Source of the DNA: Treponema berlinense
GTDB taxonomy: Bacteria; Spirochaetota; Spirochaetia; Treponematales; Treponemataceae
DNA: 64,000 bases
Assembly: GCF_900167025.1 (NCBI RefSeq)
Contig: NZ_FUXC01000004.1
Span: 1 to 64,000 of the forward strand
Direction: 5' to 3'
Shown: positions 43,451-52,405 of the stretch, one piece after another
How the letters are laid out: every line of letters starts with the position of its first letter
Position numbering within the stretch: position 1 is the stretch's first letter
Translations under genes and position numbers: made by a program
The notes under the pieces: generated by a model
What the model was told of the DNA's origin: nothing
What the model saw: the letters and a program-made list of their open reading frames with translations, nothing else
The model's database searches: none

Positions 43451-44203
43451 ATGTTTAACAGAAAACTTTATAAACAGACTGCAAAAAAGCAACTTGCCGG
43501 AAGAAGAACTGTTCCAGTCCTTGCAACATTGATTACCACGTTCATACTGCTGTTTTTGGGCACAAGCTCCGAAATTCATACATCTCAAATAATAAACAGC
43601 AATTCAGCCTACGCACAAACTGCTTCCTGGATTTACGAAACGGAAGACGACTTTGCGGACGATTATGCTTTTAGCGTTTCTACAATTTCGGATTCTGGCG
43701 TAAGCCTGCTTTTTTCGATTTTGACAATTTCTATCACAGGAATTTTGATTCTTGCGCAGTGCCATCTTTACAATGAGTATTTTAAAACCCTGGAAAAAAT
43801 CTCGTTCGCCGAATATCTGCGCGGTTTTACGCACTGGTTTAAGGGCGCGCTTGCAGGTCTTTGGTTTACGCTTTGGGTTGTGCTCTGGAGTTTTCTGTTT
43901 TTTATTCCAGGAATCGTAAAGGCTTTTTCTTACTCGCAGATGTTTTTTGTACTTGCCGAAAATCCAAAAATTGGAGTTGCAAAAGCAATGCAAATAAGCA
44001 AAACGCTTACAAAAGGTTTTAAGGCAGACCTTTTTGTCATGTATATAAGTTTTTTTGGCTGGCATTTTCTTTCAACCTTTACTTTTGGAATTTTGCAGCT
44101 GTGGATTCAACCTTATGAATATATGTCTTTTACAAACGCATACAAAAGTTTAAAAATGCACGCGCTTCGTACAGGAATTCTTACAGAAAGTGACTTTATT
44201 TAG
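43451..44203 (+). CDS. DUF975-family membrane protein
   Basis: About 250 residues with five to six membrane helices. The start FNRKLYKQTAKKQLAGR and the later SYSQMFFVLAENPKIGVAKAMQIS fit the DUF975 (PF06161) family, whose function is unknown. GGAG lies 6 bases before ATG 43451; ATG 43448 is an alternative. It precedes sppA by 15 bases. Confidence 0.75.
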   Translation: MFNRKLYKQTAKKQLAGRRTVPVLATLITTFILLFLGTSSEIHTSQIINSNSAYAQTASWIYETEDDFADDYAFSVSTISDSGVSLLFSILTISITGILILAQCHLYNEYFKTLEKISFAEYLRGFTHWFKGALAGLWFTLWVVLWSFLFFIPGIVKAFSYSQMFFVLAENPKIGVAKAMQISKTLTKGFKADLFVMYISFFGWHFLSTFTFGILQLWIQPYEYMSFTNAYKSLKMHALRTGILTESDFI

Positions 44204-44218
44204 ACTGGAGCATACAAA

Positions 44219-45178
44219 ATGAACAAAAAAAGCACAAAATACGGACTTGCTGTTTTGCTGACAATCACGTTGATTTCAATTTTGATGGGATTTTTTAAGA
44301 TTTTCTCAACGGATTTCTTTTCTATTTCAAAAAATTCAAAAAAAGTTGAACAGCCGGCGCAGAACAGTTTTTCTTACAACAAAGATTCAAATTATTACAT
44401 TGCAGTCGTTAATATTTCGGGCGTAATCCAGGAAAAAGGAAGCGAATACAACCAAAAATGGCTTTTGAGCACAATCCGTTCACTCAAAAATGACAAAAAA
44501 AATGCCGGAATTCTCCTGTACGTAAATTCTCCAGGAGGAACAGTTTATCATGCCGACGAAGCATATCTCGAACTTTTAAAATACAAGGAAACCGGAAAAA
44601 AAATCTATGCGTATTTTGCAGAAATGGCAACTTCCGGAGGCTATTACATTGGCTGCGCGGCAGATAAAATTTATGCAAACCGCAACACGATTACAGGTTC
44701 AATTGGAGTAATAAGCGCAAGTTCAATCGACGCGACTGACTTTCTCGAAAAAATAGGCATAAAGTCGATTACAATTCATACCGGCAAGAACAAAAATATG
44801 CTTAATTACAACGAAAAGCCGACAGAAGAACAGATTCAAATTATGCAGAGCCTTTCCGACGAAGCATACGGGCAGTTTACGCAGATTGTAAGCGAGAGCC
44901 GCAATATGAATATAAAAGATGTCCAGAAAATAGCGGACGGACGCATTTATTCGGCAAAACAGGCAAAAGAAAACGGCCTTATCGACGAAATTTTTACTTT
45001 TGACGAAGCAAAAAAATCCATAAAATCAGATTTTGAGTCAGAAAATCTTTCGTTCAAGACTTTTAGATATGAAAAAAGCGAAAGCCTGCGTTCTATTCTA
45101 TTAGAAGGTTTTTCTTCAATAAAAAATCCGGCTTCCGCTTTTGGGCAGGCTCCTCTTCTTTCATACGGAAAATTCTAA
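44219..45178 (+). CDS. sppA: signal peptide peptidase SppA
   Basis: A 319-residue S49 serine protease with one N-terminal membrane anchor (about 9-29). NSPGG (103-107), the nucleophile Ser139 in ATSGGYY and the general base Lys190 in THTGKNKNML-type sequence (IHTGKNK) form the expected Ser/Lys dyad. It degrades signal peptides left in the inner membrane. Single-domain short form, similar to the B. subtilis enzyme. Confidence 0.92.
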   Translation: MNKKSTKYGLAVLLTITLISILMGFFKIFSTDFFSISKNSKKVEQPAQNSFSYNKDSNYYIAVVNISGVIQEKGSEYNQKWLLSTIRSLKNDKKNAGILLYVNSPGGTVYHADEAYLELLKYKETGKKIYAYFAEMATSGGYYIGCAADKIYANRNTITGSIGVISASSIDATDFLEKIGIKSITIHTGKNKNMLNYNEKPTEEQIQIMQSLSDEAYGQFTQIVSESRNMNIKDVQKIADGRIYSAKQAKENGLIDEIFTFDEAKKSIKSDFESENLSFKTFRYEKSESLRSILLEGFSSIKNPASAFGQAPLLSYGKF

Positions 45179-45784
45179 CTAAGAATTTTCATCAAGAATC
45201 TGGGCAAGTTCAATCAAGTTTAGCGGTTTTTTGAAAAAATAATTTACGCCGAGTTCTTTTACACGCTTTTCGGACTCGGCATCTTCGAGAGCCGTCACAA
45301 CAAAAATCATCGGCTTTCCGAAATTTTCATTTTCGCGGATTTTTTTACAGAGGCTAAATCCGTCTACGCCCGGCAAATCAAGATCGAGAATTAAAATCTT
45401 CGGATGCTTTTCTGTCATTAAAACTCCGGCTTCAAAACCGTCAAACGCCTGAAAAATTTCAACTCCAAAAGATTCGTATTTTTTCTGTAAGAATTTTGCA
45501 ATTACGCAGTTTAAGCCCTTATCGTCATCAACAATAAGAATATCACCGTGTTCATAAAGGTTTCCTGTGCATTTTTTAGCAAGATGCTCAGGAATTCTCA
45601 TTTTGCGGCCTTTCATAAAAGAAGCCAAATCGTCGGGATAAACGCGGTACTGTCCGCCTGGAGTAGTAAAAGCCTTTAAATGACCGCCTTTTATCCAGTT
45701 TATCGCAGTTTGATTAACAACACCGCAAATATTTGCAACTTCAAGTGCCGAAAAAACTTCCGGTTTGTCAGTTTTTTTTAACAT
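45179..45784 (-). CDS. response regulator with excisionase-type HTH
   Basis: A 201-residue protein with an N-terminal MerR/excisionase-type helix-turn-helix (FSALEVANICGVVNQTAINWI, TTPGGQYRVYPDDL, about 10-65) and a C-terminal receiver domain (ILIVDDDKG, phospho-acceptor Asp in LILDLDLPG, KKPLN). DNA-binding first and receiver last is the reverse of the common order. No histidine kinase is adjacent. ATG 45784 has GAGG 6 bases upstream. Confidence 0.85.
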   Translation of the reverse strand: MLKKTDKPEVFSALEVANICGVVNQTAINWIKGGHLKAFTTPGGQYRVYPDDLASFMKGRKMRIPEHLAKKCTGNLYEHGDILIVDDDKGLNCVIAKFLQKKYESFGVEIFQAFDGFEAGVLMTEKHPKILILDLDLPGVDGFSLCKKIRENENFGKPMIFVVTALEDAESEKRVKELGVNYFFKKPLNLIELAQILDENS

Positions 45785-45815
45785 CCCAAGCCTCTTTTCT
45801 TTTTCACAAAATATG

Positions 45816-46457
45816 TTACTCTTCGTCCGCAACAGAAAGTATCAGTTTATAGGAAAAACCAGAATCCATTAAGTACTTTATAAGTTTTTCATCTTTTTTT
45901 CCGCTTTTTAACGCTTTTTTATATGCTCTGTGACAAAGCTGAATTTCATCATTCACCTTAAAAAAATCATCAACGGCTTTTTTTGCGTCGCCTGTTTTAA
46001 TTCCACGCGAGATAAGTTCCCTCAAAAGCCTTATACGTCCCTGAGGTTTTGTAATAATATGATTTCTAAGCCAGATTTCAGAAAAACGAAGGTCGTTAAG
46101 AAGTTTTTTTTCTTCAAGATAATCCAAGGCCTGTTTTATCGACTGTTTTGAATGTGATTTTTGAAAAAGTTTTTTTTCAAGTCCAGCCCTGCACTGCTCG
46201 CAGCGGGCAAGATACTCTTCCGCCTTGCATTCCGCGGCAAATGCCAAAGCGGCGTCTACGATTTCCATTTCCCTGTCTTCAAAAAATTCTGCGCCAACAA
46301 AAAAATCTTCCGGCTTGACAGAATCGAGAAAAGCAAATCTTACAAAAAAAACAGACCCACCGTCCGTTGAAATTTCTACAATGTCCGACGAAGTCTGTTT
46401 TATAGCACTTATGCGCATTTTTTGTTCCGAAAGTTTTTTCGCCTCCGGCTGTTCCAT
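45816..46457 (-). CDS. recX: regulatory protein RecX
   Basis: A 213-residue RecA modulator. The three-helix repeats are recognisable in SKQSIKQALDYLEEKKLLNDLRF, IRLLRELISRGIKTGDAKKAV and the final segment. The N-terminal 70 residues are family-typical beta-rich. I start at ATG 46457; the longer in-frame opening to 46622 would overlap rpsI and reads as low-complexity. recA is not in this window. Confidence 0.85.
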   Translation of the reverse strand: MEQPEAKKLSEQKMRISAIKQTSSDIVEISTDGGSVFFVRFAFLDSVKPEDFFVGAEFFEDREMEIVDAALAFAAECKAEEYLARCEQCRAGLEKKLFQKSHSKQSIKQALDYLEEKKLLNDLRFSEIWLRNHIITKPQGRIRLLRELISRGIKTGDAKKAVDDFFKVNDEIQLCHRAYKKALKSGKKDEKLIKYLMDSGFSYKLILSVADEE

Positions 46458-46506
46458 AAAAGAAAAACCAAAAGCGAAATTTTGTACATATTGTACAGAA
46501 TAAAAA

Positions 46507-46899
46507 CTAACGTTTTGAGAACTGGAAGCGACGGCGAGCACCACGCTGACCGTACTTTTTGCGTTCAACCATGCGGCTATCGCGAGTAAGGAAGCCGTTA
46601 GCTTTAAGTGATGTGTGAGCATCAGGGTCTACCTGAAGCAAGGCACGTGAAAGTCCGTGAAGACAAGCATCTGCCTGACCGTTCAATCCACCGCCAACAA
46701 CGTTAATCAAAACGTCGAATTTATTTTCGTTGCTTGTAACGAGAAGTGGCTGATGTACTCTGCGTACCTGTTCTTCTGAATTGAAGTATTCAGCAACATC
46801 TTTTCCATTTACAACAATTTTTCCACTACCGTCACGGAGAAATACACGTGCAGTAGCTGTCTTTCTTCTACCTGTTCCAATTGCAATATTCTTAACCAT
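46507..46899 (-). CDS. rpsI: 30S ribosomal protein S9
   Basis: A 130-residue protein with the S9 landmarks [24 protein letters not shown] and the C-terminal [16 protein letters not shown] that reaches the P-site tRNA. AGGAG lies 6 bases before ATG 46899 (an ATG at 46902 is too close). It follows rplM by 14 bases in the usual rplM-rpsI operon. Confidence 0.97.
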   Translation of the reverse strand: MVKNIAIGTGRRKTATARVFLRDGSGKIVVNGKDVAEYFNSEEQVRRVHQPLLVTSNENKFDVLINVVGGGLNGQADACLHGLSRALLQVDPDAHTSLKANGFLTRDSRMVERKKYGQRGARRRFQFSKR

Positions 46900-46913
46900 C
46901 ATAGACTCCTGAC

Positions 46914-47342
46914 TTAAACTTCAAGTGGTTTTGGATTCTGAGCCTTATGTGGGTAGTCAGAACCTGCATAAATTTTTACACTGTCCATCATTTTGCGTCC
47001 AAGACGTCCATTTGGAAGCATGCCTGCAATTGTGCGTGAAAGTGGTTCGATTGGGTTTCTTTCGATGAGTTTTTCGAATGAATACTCACGAAGACCACCA
47101 ACATAGCCTGTGTAATGGCGATAAAGCATGTCAGATGCTTTGTTTCCAGAAACAACAACTTTGTCAGCGTTGATAACAATAACAAAGTCACCCATTGCCT
47201 GGTTTGGAGTGTAAGAAGCCTTGTTCTTACCACGAACAACTGCTACAACTTTTGCTGCAACGCGTCCGAGCGGTTTGCCGGCAGCATCGATGATGTACCA
47301 GTCGCGTTTCTGCTCGTAATCTTTTACGAATAAAGTTTTCAT
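46914..47342 (-). CDS. rplM: 50S ribosomal protein L13
   Basis: A 142-residue protein with [30 protein letters not shown] and [16 protein letters not shown], all typical of L13. It is the first gene of the rplM-rpsI operon. A strong promoter and a leader hairpin lie upstream. AAGGT precedes the ATG. Confidence 0.97.
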   Translation of the reverse strand: MKTLFVKDYEQKRDWYIIDAAGKPLGRVAAKVVAVVRGKNKASYTPNQAMGDFVIVINADKVVVSGNKASDMLYRHYTGYVGGLREYSFEKLIERNPIEPLSRTIAGMLPNGRLGRKMMDSVKIYAGSDYPHKAQNPKPLEV

Positions 47343-47408
47343 TTGTATATACCTTGTACTAAAAAGTCTCTTGTGTTCATTTTGATTGCATCTTCAAAAA
47401 TCACACTC

Positions 47409-47434
47409 CGCAGATATTGAAGCTTTTATCTGCG
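47409..47434 (-). promoter_or_regulatory. hairpin in rplM mRNA leader
   Basis: CGCAGATA and TATCTGCG form a perfect 8-bp stem with a 10-base loop, inside the roughly 100-base 5' leader of rplM. L13 leaders are known to carry autoregulatory structures in other bacteria, so feedback control is possible. Resemblance to any known L13 leader was not checked. Confidence 0.45.
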
Positions 47435-47451
47435 CATATACGGGGATATAA

Positions 47452-47480
47452 ATATTAAAATTTTTATCGATTTTGGTCAA
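47452..47480 (-). promoter_or_regulatory. promoter of rplM-rpsI
   Basis: On the minus strand TTGACC (47475-47480) and TAATAT (47452-47457) are separated by 17 bases. The position fits a leader of about 100 bases before the rplM ATG. Confidence 0.6.
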
Positions 47481-47554
47481 TAAAAACAAAAATGAAAACG
47501 CTCTAAAAAGCCATTAAAACAACAATTTTTAAGGGTACTGGACTTTTATAAGAA

Positions 47555-47797
47555 CTAATCGTTTTCTTCAGATTTTTTTGCTTCTTCAAAGGCTTCTTTT
47601 TCTTCTCTGCGGGCTTCCTTTTTGTCCTGAATGTCGGCAAAACCGATAAAAAAAGCGGCAACTCCTGCAAGAACAGCAACCAGAGGACCAACGCCTTTTA
47701 GTGCGGAAATTATAAAATCTCCCCAGCCTAAGCCCTGTGGCAGGGCAGCGCATACAAAAAACGAAATAAGCAAAAGTCCAAAAATAATCGCAGTCAT
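47555..47797 (-). CDS. small membrane protein of unknown function
   Basis: An 80-residue protein with two hydrophobic segments (about 2-20 and 30-52) and a highly charged C-terminal tail (DKKEARREEKEAFEEAKKSEE) likely to be helical. ATG 47797 is chosen because GGAGG lies upstream, although the 12-base spacing is long. No family recognised. Its charge pattern and lack of an overlapping gene support coding. Confidence 0.5.
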   Translation of the reverse strand: MTAIIFGLLLISFFVCAALPQGLGWGDFIISALKGVGPLVAVLAGVAAFFIGFADIQDKKEARREEKEAFEEAKKSEEND

Positions 47798-47890
47798 TTT
47801 TAGAAGTTTCCTCCAACTCAAAATTTTCACAAAAATTCTAGCATACAAAACATATTTTATCAAACAGTAAAAAGTGCTATACTCGCCTCT

Positions 47891-48652
47891 ATGTTAAAAA
47901 AAGACAGCATTTGCAAAGGCGCAAAACTTACGCTTCCTATTTTTTTTGGTTATATCTCAATTGGAATTCCTTTTGGATTGATGGTTGTAAACAACGGTTA
48001 TCCGTGGTGGCTCGCTCTTTTTATGGGAATGACAATTTTTTCCGGAACAGGGCAATATATCGGTATAAGCCTTATGGCGGCTGGAGCTTCGCTTCCGGCA
48101 TTTCTTGTAACACAGTTTTTTGTAGGAATCAGACATGTTGTCTACGGACTTTCGCTCCTAAAAAAATATGACAAAAGGCGCGTTGGAAAATGGAAGCCTT
48201 TTTTGATTTTTGCTCTTACTGACGAAACTTATGCCCTCATTACAACAAGCGAAGTTCCACTTGGAGAAAAAGACGGCGAATATTACAGCCTTATCGCCGC
48301 TCTCGACTGGTCTTACTGGCTTTTGGGCAGCGTAACCGGTGCGCTTTTAGGAACTTTTTTGCCTTTCGACTTTACAGGCGTCGATTTTGCGCTCAATTCT
48401 CTTTTTATTGTACTTATGATTGAACAGATTAAACAAAGCAAAGACATTTTCCCTTCTTTCTGCGGAATCTGTACTGCAATAGCGGCAATTCTTCTTTCAA
48501 AATTCGGTTATCTTCCATCGCAGCAGATTTTAATCGTAGCGCTTTCGCTTGGAATTGCAGTTTTGATTTTAGTGCGCGGAATTACAGTAAAAACAAAGAA
48601 GATAAAGCACGAAAAAAACACAGAAGAATCAAATTCAACGGAGGAAAAATAA
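47891..48652 (+). CDS. azlC: AzlC-family branched-chain amino acid exporter subunit
   Basis: A 253-residue inner-membrane protein with about seven helices. The segment GYISIGIPFGLMVVNNG near the N-terminus and MTIFSGTGQYIGISLMAAGAS are the AzlC hallmark. With AzlD it exports branched-chain amino acids or analogues. The azlD ATG follows one base after the azlC stop. Confidence 0.9.
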   Translation: MLKKDSICKGAKLTLPIFFGYISIGIPFGLMVVNNGYPWWLALFMGMTIFSGTGQYIGISLMAAGASLPAFLVTQFFVGIRHVVYGLSLLKKYDKRRVGKWKPFLIFALTDETYALITTSEVPLGEKDGEYYSLIAALDWSYWLLGSVTGALLGTFLPFDFTGVDFALNSLFIVLMIEQIKQSKDIFPSFCGICTAIAAILLSKFGYLPSQQILIVALSLGIAVLILVRGITVKTKKIKHEKNTEESNSTEEK

Positions 48653-48988
48653 ATGCGACTTACACTTTCAGAGGCACTTATTGCAACACTTGTAACCGCA
48701 GCCCTTATGTATCTGTTGCGGGCTTTTCCGTTTATTCTTTTCAGCAGAAAAAAGCCGCCTAAGGTTCTTTCGTTTATTGAAAAATATATTCCTGCAATGG
48801 TAATCGGAGTTTTAATCGTCTATTGCCTTGCCGATCCAAAATATATGACCTTTAGTTCTTCACCATGGGGAATTCCTGCAATTGCCGGAGTTTTACTGAC
48901 AATTATTCTGCATTTGTGGAAAGGCAACAGCATGATAAGCATTTTTGGCGGAACTATTTTATTTATGGTACTTGAACGACTTCTTTAG
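48653..48988 (+). CDS. azlD: AzlD-family exporter subunit
   Basis: A 111-residue protein with three to four membrane helices and the typical RAFPFILFS near residue 22 and YIPAMVIGVLIVYCL. It is the small partner of AzlC and is directly adjacent, which supports a functional pair. Confidence 0.9.
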   Translation: MRLTLSEALIATLVTAALMYLLRAFPFILFSRKKPPKVLSFIEKYIPAMVIGVLIVYCLADPKYMTFSSSPWGIPAIAGVLLTIILHLWKGNSMISIFGGTILFMVLERLL

Positions 48989-49086
48989 AATTTTTCCTTC
49001 TAATCTTAGCCCCAGCCGTCCGCAGCCCAAACTGTCCGAAAACATGTAAATAAAAAATAAAATTTATAAAACTTTTAAAAAATGTG

Positions 49087-49115
49087 TAGACAATTTGGGC
49101 TAATAATCATATTTT
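49087..49115 (+). promoter_or_regulatory. predicted potABCD promoter
   Basis: TAGACA (49087-49092) and TATTTT (49110-49115) are separated by 17 bases and lie about 70 bases before the potA start. No better candidate is seen in the 200-base gap after azlD. Confidence 0.45.
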
Positions 49116-49188
49116 AGTTTTTATGCAGTTTTTCTGTTATTCATCAAAACCCCCGGAAGTCGGGCTGTAATAAAAAGAGGTACTCACA

Positions 49189-50379
49189 TTGAACGGTAGT
49201 CAGGTAAAGATTGACCACGTATCGAAAGAATTTGGCGATTTTATTGCGCTGAATGACATTAATTTTACTATTAATCAAGGTGAATTTTTCACTTTGCTAG
49301 GTCCATCAGGTTGTGGTAAAACGACACTTCTACGAATTATTGCAGGATTTGAAAATCCTGATGACGGTGCCGTTCTTTTTGATGATACAAACGTCGTAGG
49401 ACTTCCGCCAAACAAAAGGCATTCTAATACGGTTTTCCAGTCTTATGCGCTTTTTCCGCACATGACCGTTTTTGAAAACGTTGCATTTTCTCTCCGCTTA
49501 AAAAAAGTTGACAATGCTACTGTTGAAGAAAAAGTCCGCAAATATCTGTCATTGGTTCAGCTTGAAGAACACATGTACAAAAAGCCAAACCAGCTTTCGG
49601 GCGGACAAAGACAGCGCGTTGCTATTGCCAGAGCGCTCATAAACGAACCAAAAGTGCTTTTGCTCGACGAGCCTCTTTCCGCCCTCGATGCAAAACTGCG
49701 TTCAAGCCTTCTTGTTGAACTTGACCGTCTGCACGACAAAATCGGAATCACCTTTATCTTTGTAACTCACGACCAGAGCGAAGCGCTTGCAGTTTCTGAC
49801 CGTATTGCAATCATGAACAAGGGAAATGTTCTTCAGATTGGAACTCCATTTGAAGTTTACGAAAGCCCTGCTACACAGTTTGTTGCCCAGTTTATCGGCG
49901 AAACAAACCTTTTTGAGTCGACTGTCGTAAAATGCGAAGGCTACAAGGCAAAAAGCGGCGAAGAATACATGGTAACCCTCAACACTCCAGCCCTTGGAAT
50001 GCAGGCTCAGCTTACAGGCGACACACAGGCAACAAAAGAAGAAGACAAAAACATTCTTGTAACAGATTACGAACACACGGACGAAGGACAGAAAGTTGCC
50101 TTTACTATCCGCCCGGAAAAAATCAGAATCACCCTCGAAGAACCAAATGTAAACGGACGCAAGGACATAAACGTGTTTAAGGGTGTAGTTGAAGAGCCTG
50201 TTTACACAGGTTTCCAGTCAAAATTCTACATCAAATTGGAAAAGACAGGCACAATCGTAAAAGTCTTTAAGCAGCATACAAACTATCTTGATGACGGTCC
50301 GGAAATTCAGTGGAATGACACTGTTTATATTTCGTGGTCGGCAGAAGACGGATATATTGTTGAAGATATTGAAAAATAA
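49189..50379 (+). CDS. potA: spermidine/putrescine ABC transporter ATPase
   Basis: A 396-residue ABC ATPase. Walker A GPSGCGKTT (about 38-46), Q-loop, signature LSGGQRQRVAIARAL and Walker B VLLLDEPLSALD are present, followed by a TOBE-type C-terminal domain. The start is a TTG at 49189 with AGAGG nine bases upstream. First gene of a canonical potABCD operon. Confidence 0.93.
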   Translation: MNGSQVKIDHVSKEFGDFIALNDINFTINQGEFFTLLGPSGCGKTTLLRIIAGFENPDDGAVLFDDTNVVGLPPNKRHSNTVFQSYALFPHMTVFENVAFSLRLKKVDNATVEEKVRKYLSLVQLEEHMYKKPNQLSGGQRQRVAIARALINEPKVLLLDEPLSALDAKLRSSLLVELDRLHDKIGITFIFVTHDQSEALAVSDRIAIMNKGNVLQIGTPFEVYESPATQFVAQFIGETNLFESTVVKCEGYKAKSGEEYMVTLNTPALGMQAQLTGDTQATKEEDKNILVTDYEHTDEGQKVAFTIRPEKIRITLEEPNVNGRKDINVFKGVVEEPVYTGFQSKFYIKLEKTGTIVKVFKQHTNYLDDGPEIQWNDTVYISWSAEDGYIVEDIEK

Positions 50380-50462
50380 TCTTTAATATCTTCATATTCG
50401 CATTTTTTTTCTATCATTTCTATCAATAAAAAACGACAGAAAGACAAAAGGACAAGTTTGTA

Positions 50463-51437
50463 ATGAAAAAAGAAAAAGAAAGTCCACAGCTGGCATTTGC
50501 AAAGGCTGCAAGAGACAAAAAATACAAAAAGATGAATCCAGGGTCTGTTTATGCCTGGCCAATGGGATTTTGGTTCAGTCTGTTTTTTGTAATTCCACTC
50601 ATAATTATCGTTGCATATTCGTTTATGAAGCGCGATGTTTATGGTTCGGTTATTGCTGAGTTCAGTTTAAAAGCCTACAAACAGATGTTTACTCCAGCGT
50701 ATGGAATTATTTTTCTGCGCACGCTTTGGATTACGGCACTTTCGACTTTTATTACGATTCTGATTGCCCTTCCATGCGGTTATGCCATGGCAAGAAGCCG
50801 GCGTCAGACATTGCTTTTGATTCTTATAATCATTCCATTTTTGACAAACTCGCTCATAAGAATTTTTGCATGGATTACAATCCTCGGCGACAATGGAATT
50901 TTAAATATGTTTTTGGGTTTTATTGTAAATTTCTGGCATAAAATAACCGGAAATCCTGCCGAGTTTGAGCCTGTAAAGTTTATGTACACTAAAGGCGCAG
51001 TTATTATTTTGAGCATTTATATGTATCTGCCTTATGCAATTCTGCCGATTTTTACTGCTGTTGACCGTTTTGACTTTTCTCTTTTGGAAGCAGCACGCGA
51101 CCTTGGAGCAACAAAACCTCAGTCAATGTTAAAAGTCCTGCTTCCTGGAATTCGCAGCGGAATTATTTCGGCCTTGATTTTTACTTTTATCCCGATTTTT
51201 GGTTCTTACACTGTTCCGAATATTGTCGGTGGAAAAGACAGTTATATGATTGGAAATATAATCGTTGACCAGGTTCAGAAAACTCGAAACTGGCCTCTTG
51301 CTTCTGCGTTCTCGATGATTTTAACACTTCTTTCTATGGCAGGTATTTTGTGGATGCTCTATTCCAGCAAAAAAGACGCTGAACTCAAAAAAGTTTCTAC
51401 AAAAGAAGACACGACAGGATTTGGAGGTGCAAAATAA
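50463..51437 (+). CDS. potB: spermidine/putrescine ABC transporter permease
   Basis: A 324-residue permease with six membrane helices and the EAARDLGATKPQSMLKVLLPGI loop that contacts the ATPase. An unusually charged N-terminal 25 residues (KEKESPQLAFAKAARDKKYKK) lies before the first helix. Its stop overlaps the potC start. Confidence 0.92.
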   Translation: MKKEKESPQLAFAKAARDKKYKKMNPGSVYAWPMGFWFSLFFVIPLIIIVAYSFMKRDVYGSVIAEFSLKAYKQMFTPAYGIIFLRTLWITALSTFITILIALPCGYAMARSRRQTLLLILIIIPFLTNSLIRIFAWITILGDNGILNMFLGFIVNFWHKITGNPAEFEPVKFMYTKGAVIILSIYMYLPYAILPIFTAVDRFDFSLLEAARDLGATKPQSMLKVLLPGIRSGIISALIFTFIPIFGSYTVPNIVGGKDSYMIGNIIVDQVQKTRNWPLASAFSMILTLLSMAGILWMLYSSKKDAELKKVSTKEDTTGFGGAK

Positions 51438-52306
51438 TGAAACTCAATCCGTTTAACCTTACAAAACCAAACCGCGTAAAACAGAGCGAAAACTTCCGCC
51501 ATGCAAAACGTGGCTGGAAAACACGTGCTCCGCAGTTCAGCTTCTCAAAAATGGTGCTTTTTTTGTGTCTTTTGTTCTTGTTTCTGCCGCTTCTGGTAAT
51601 TATTTTTTATTCATTTAATGCATCTAAAGATACAGAAATTACAGGTTTTTCGTTTGTCTGGTATCAAAAACTGATTTTTGACTCTGCGCCTCTCTGGCAT
51701 TCGCTTTTGAACAGTTTTATCGTTGCAATTTCGTCTTCTGTCGTTGCAACGGTTTTGGGTTCACTGGCTGCAATCGGAGTAAGCTGGTATAAATTTAAGG
51801 GCAAAGGTTATATCCAGACAATAAGTTTTTTGCCGATGGTTTTGCCGGAAGTAATTATGGGCCTTTCGCTTTTGATTTTTTTTAGCGCCGTAAAAATGAG
51901 CCTTGGGCTTTTTACGATTTTTATTGCCCATACAACTTTCTGTCTGCCGTTTGTTTTTTTAATGGTTACTGCACGCGTCGATGATTTTGACACCTCGATT
52001 ATCGAAGCAAGCCATGACCTCGGGGCAAACGAAATTCAGACACTTACAAAGGTTATTATTCCTGCAATTATGCCTGGAATTATCTCTGGTTTTATGATGA
52101 GCGTTACAATGTCCCTTGAAGACTATGTAATTACTTTTTTAGTAAGCGGACCTGGAAGCACAACATTGCCGCTTTACGTTTATTCGATGATTCGTTTTGG
52201 AGTAAGCCCGGTTATCAACTCGCTTTCGTTTGTTTTAATCGTTGCAATCGGACTTTTGACTTTCTCTTTGAGAAAAGGCTTAAAAGGTTTTGCTGCGGCA
52301 CACTAA
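51437..52306 (+). CDS. potC: spermidine/putrescine ABC transporter permease
   Basis: A 289-residue second permease with six helices and the EASHDLGANEIQTLTKVIIPAI coupling loop. Its ATG shares a base with the potB stop. A small GCTC/GAGC hairpin and a CCCGG/CCGGG hairpin lie in the 99-base gap to potD and may adjust the level of the more abundant binding protein. Confidence 0.92.
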   Translation: MKLNPFNLTKPNRVKQSENFRHAKRGWKTRAPQFSFSKMVLFLCLLFLFLPLLVIIFYSFNASKDTEITGFSFVWYQKLIFDSAPLWHSLLNSFIVAISSSVVATVLGSLAAIGVSWYKFKGKGYIQTISFLPMVLPEVIMGLSLLIFFSAVKMSLGLFTIFIAHTTFCLPFVFLMVTARVDDFDTSIIEASHDLGANEIQTLTKVIIPAIMPGIISGFMMSVTMSLEDYVITFLVSGPGSTTLPLYVYSMIRFGVSPVINSLSFVLIVAIGLLTFSLRKGLKGFAAAH

Positions 52307-52405
52307 AAGACCTTTCTGTTTTTATGTAAAAAACGCTCTGTGTGAGCGGTTTATTTAATGTTTTCCCGGTTGCAATGGTGCTTCCGGGTTTTGGAGTTAA
52401 GCGTT

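Noticed and set aside
46458-46622. N-terminal extension of RecX into rpsI
   Set aside because: It would run antisense-free but through the S9 coding region in another frame, and is rich in Ala/Val/Ser without the RecX pattern; ATG 46457 fits the family length.
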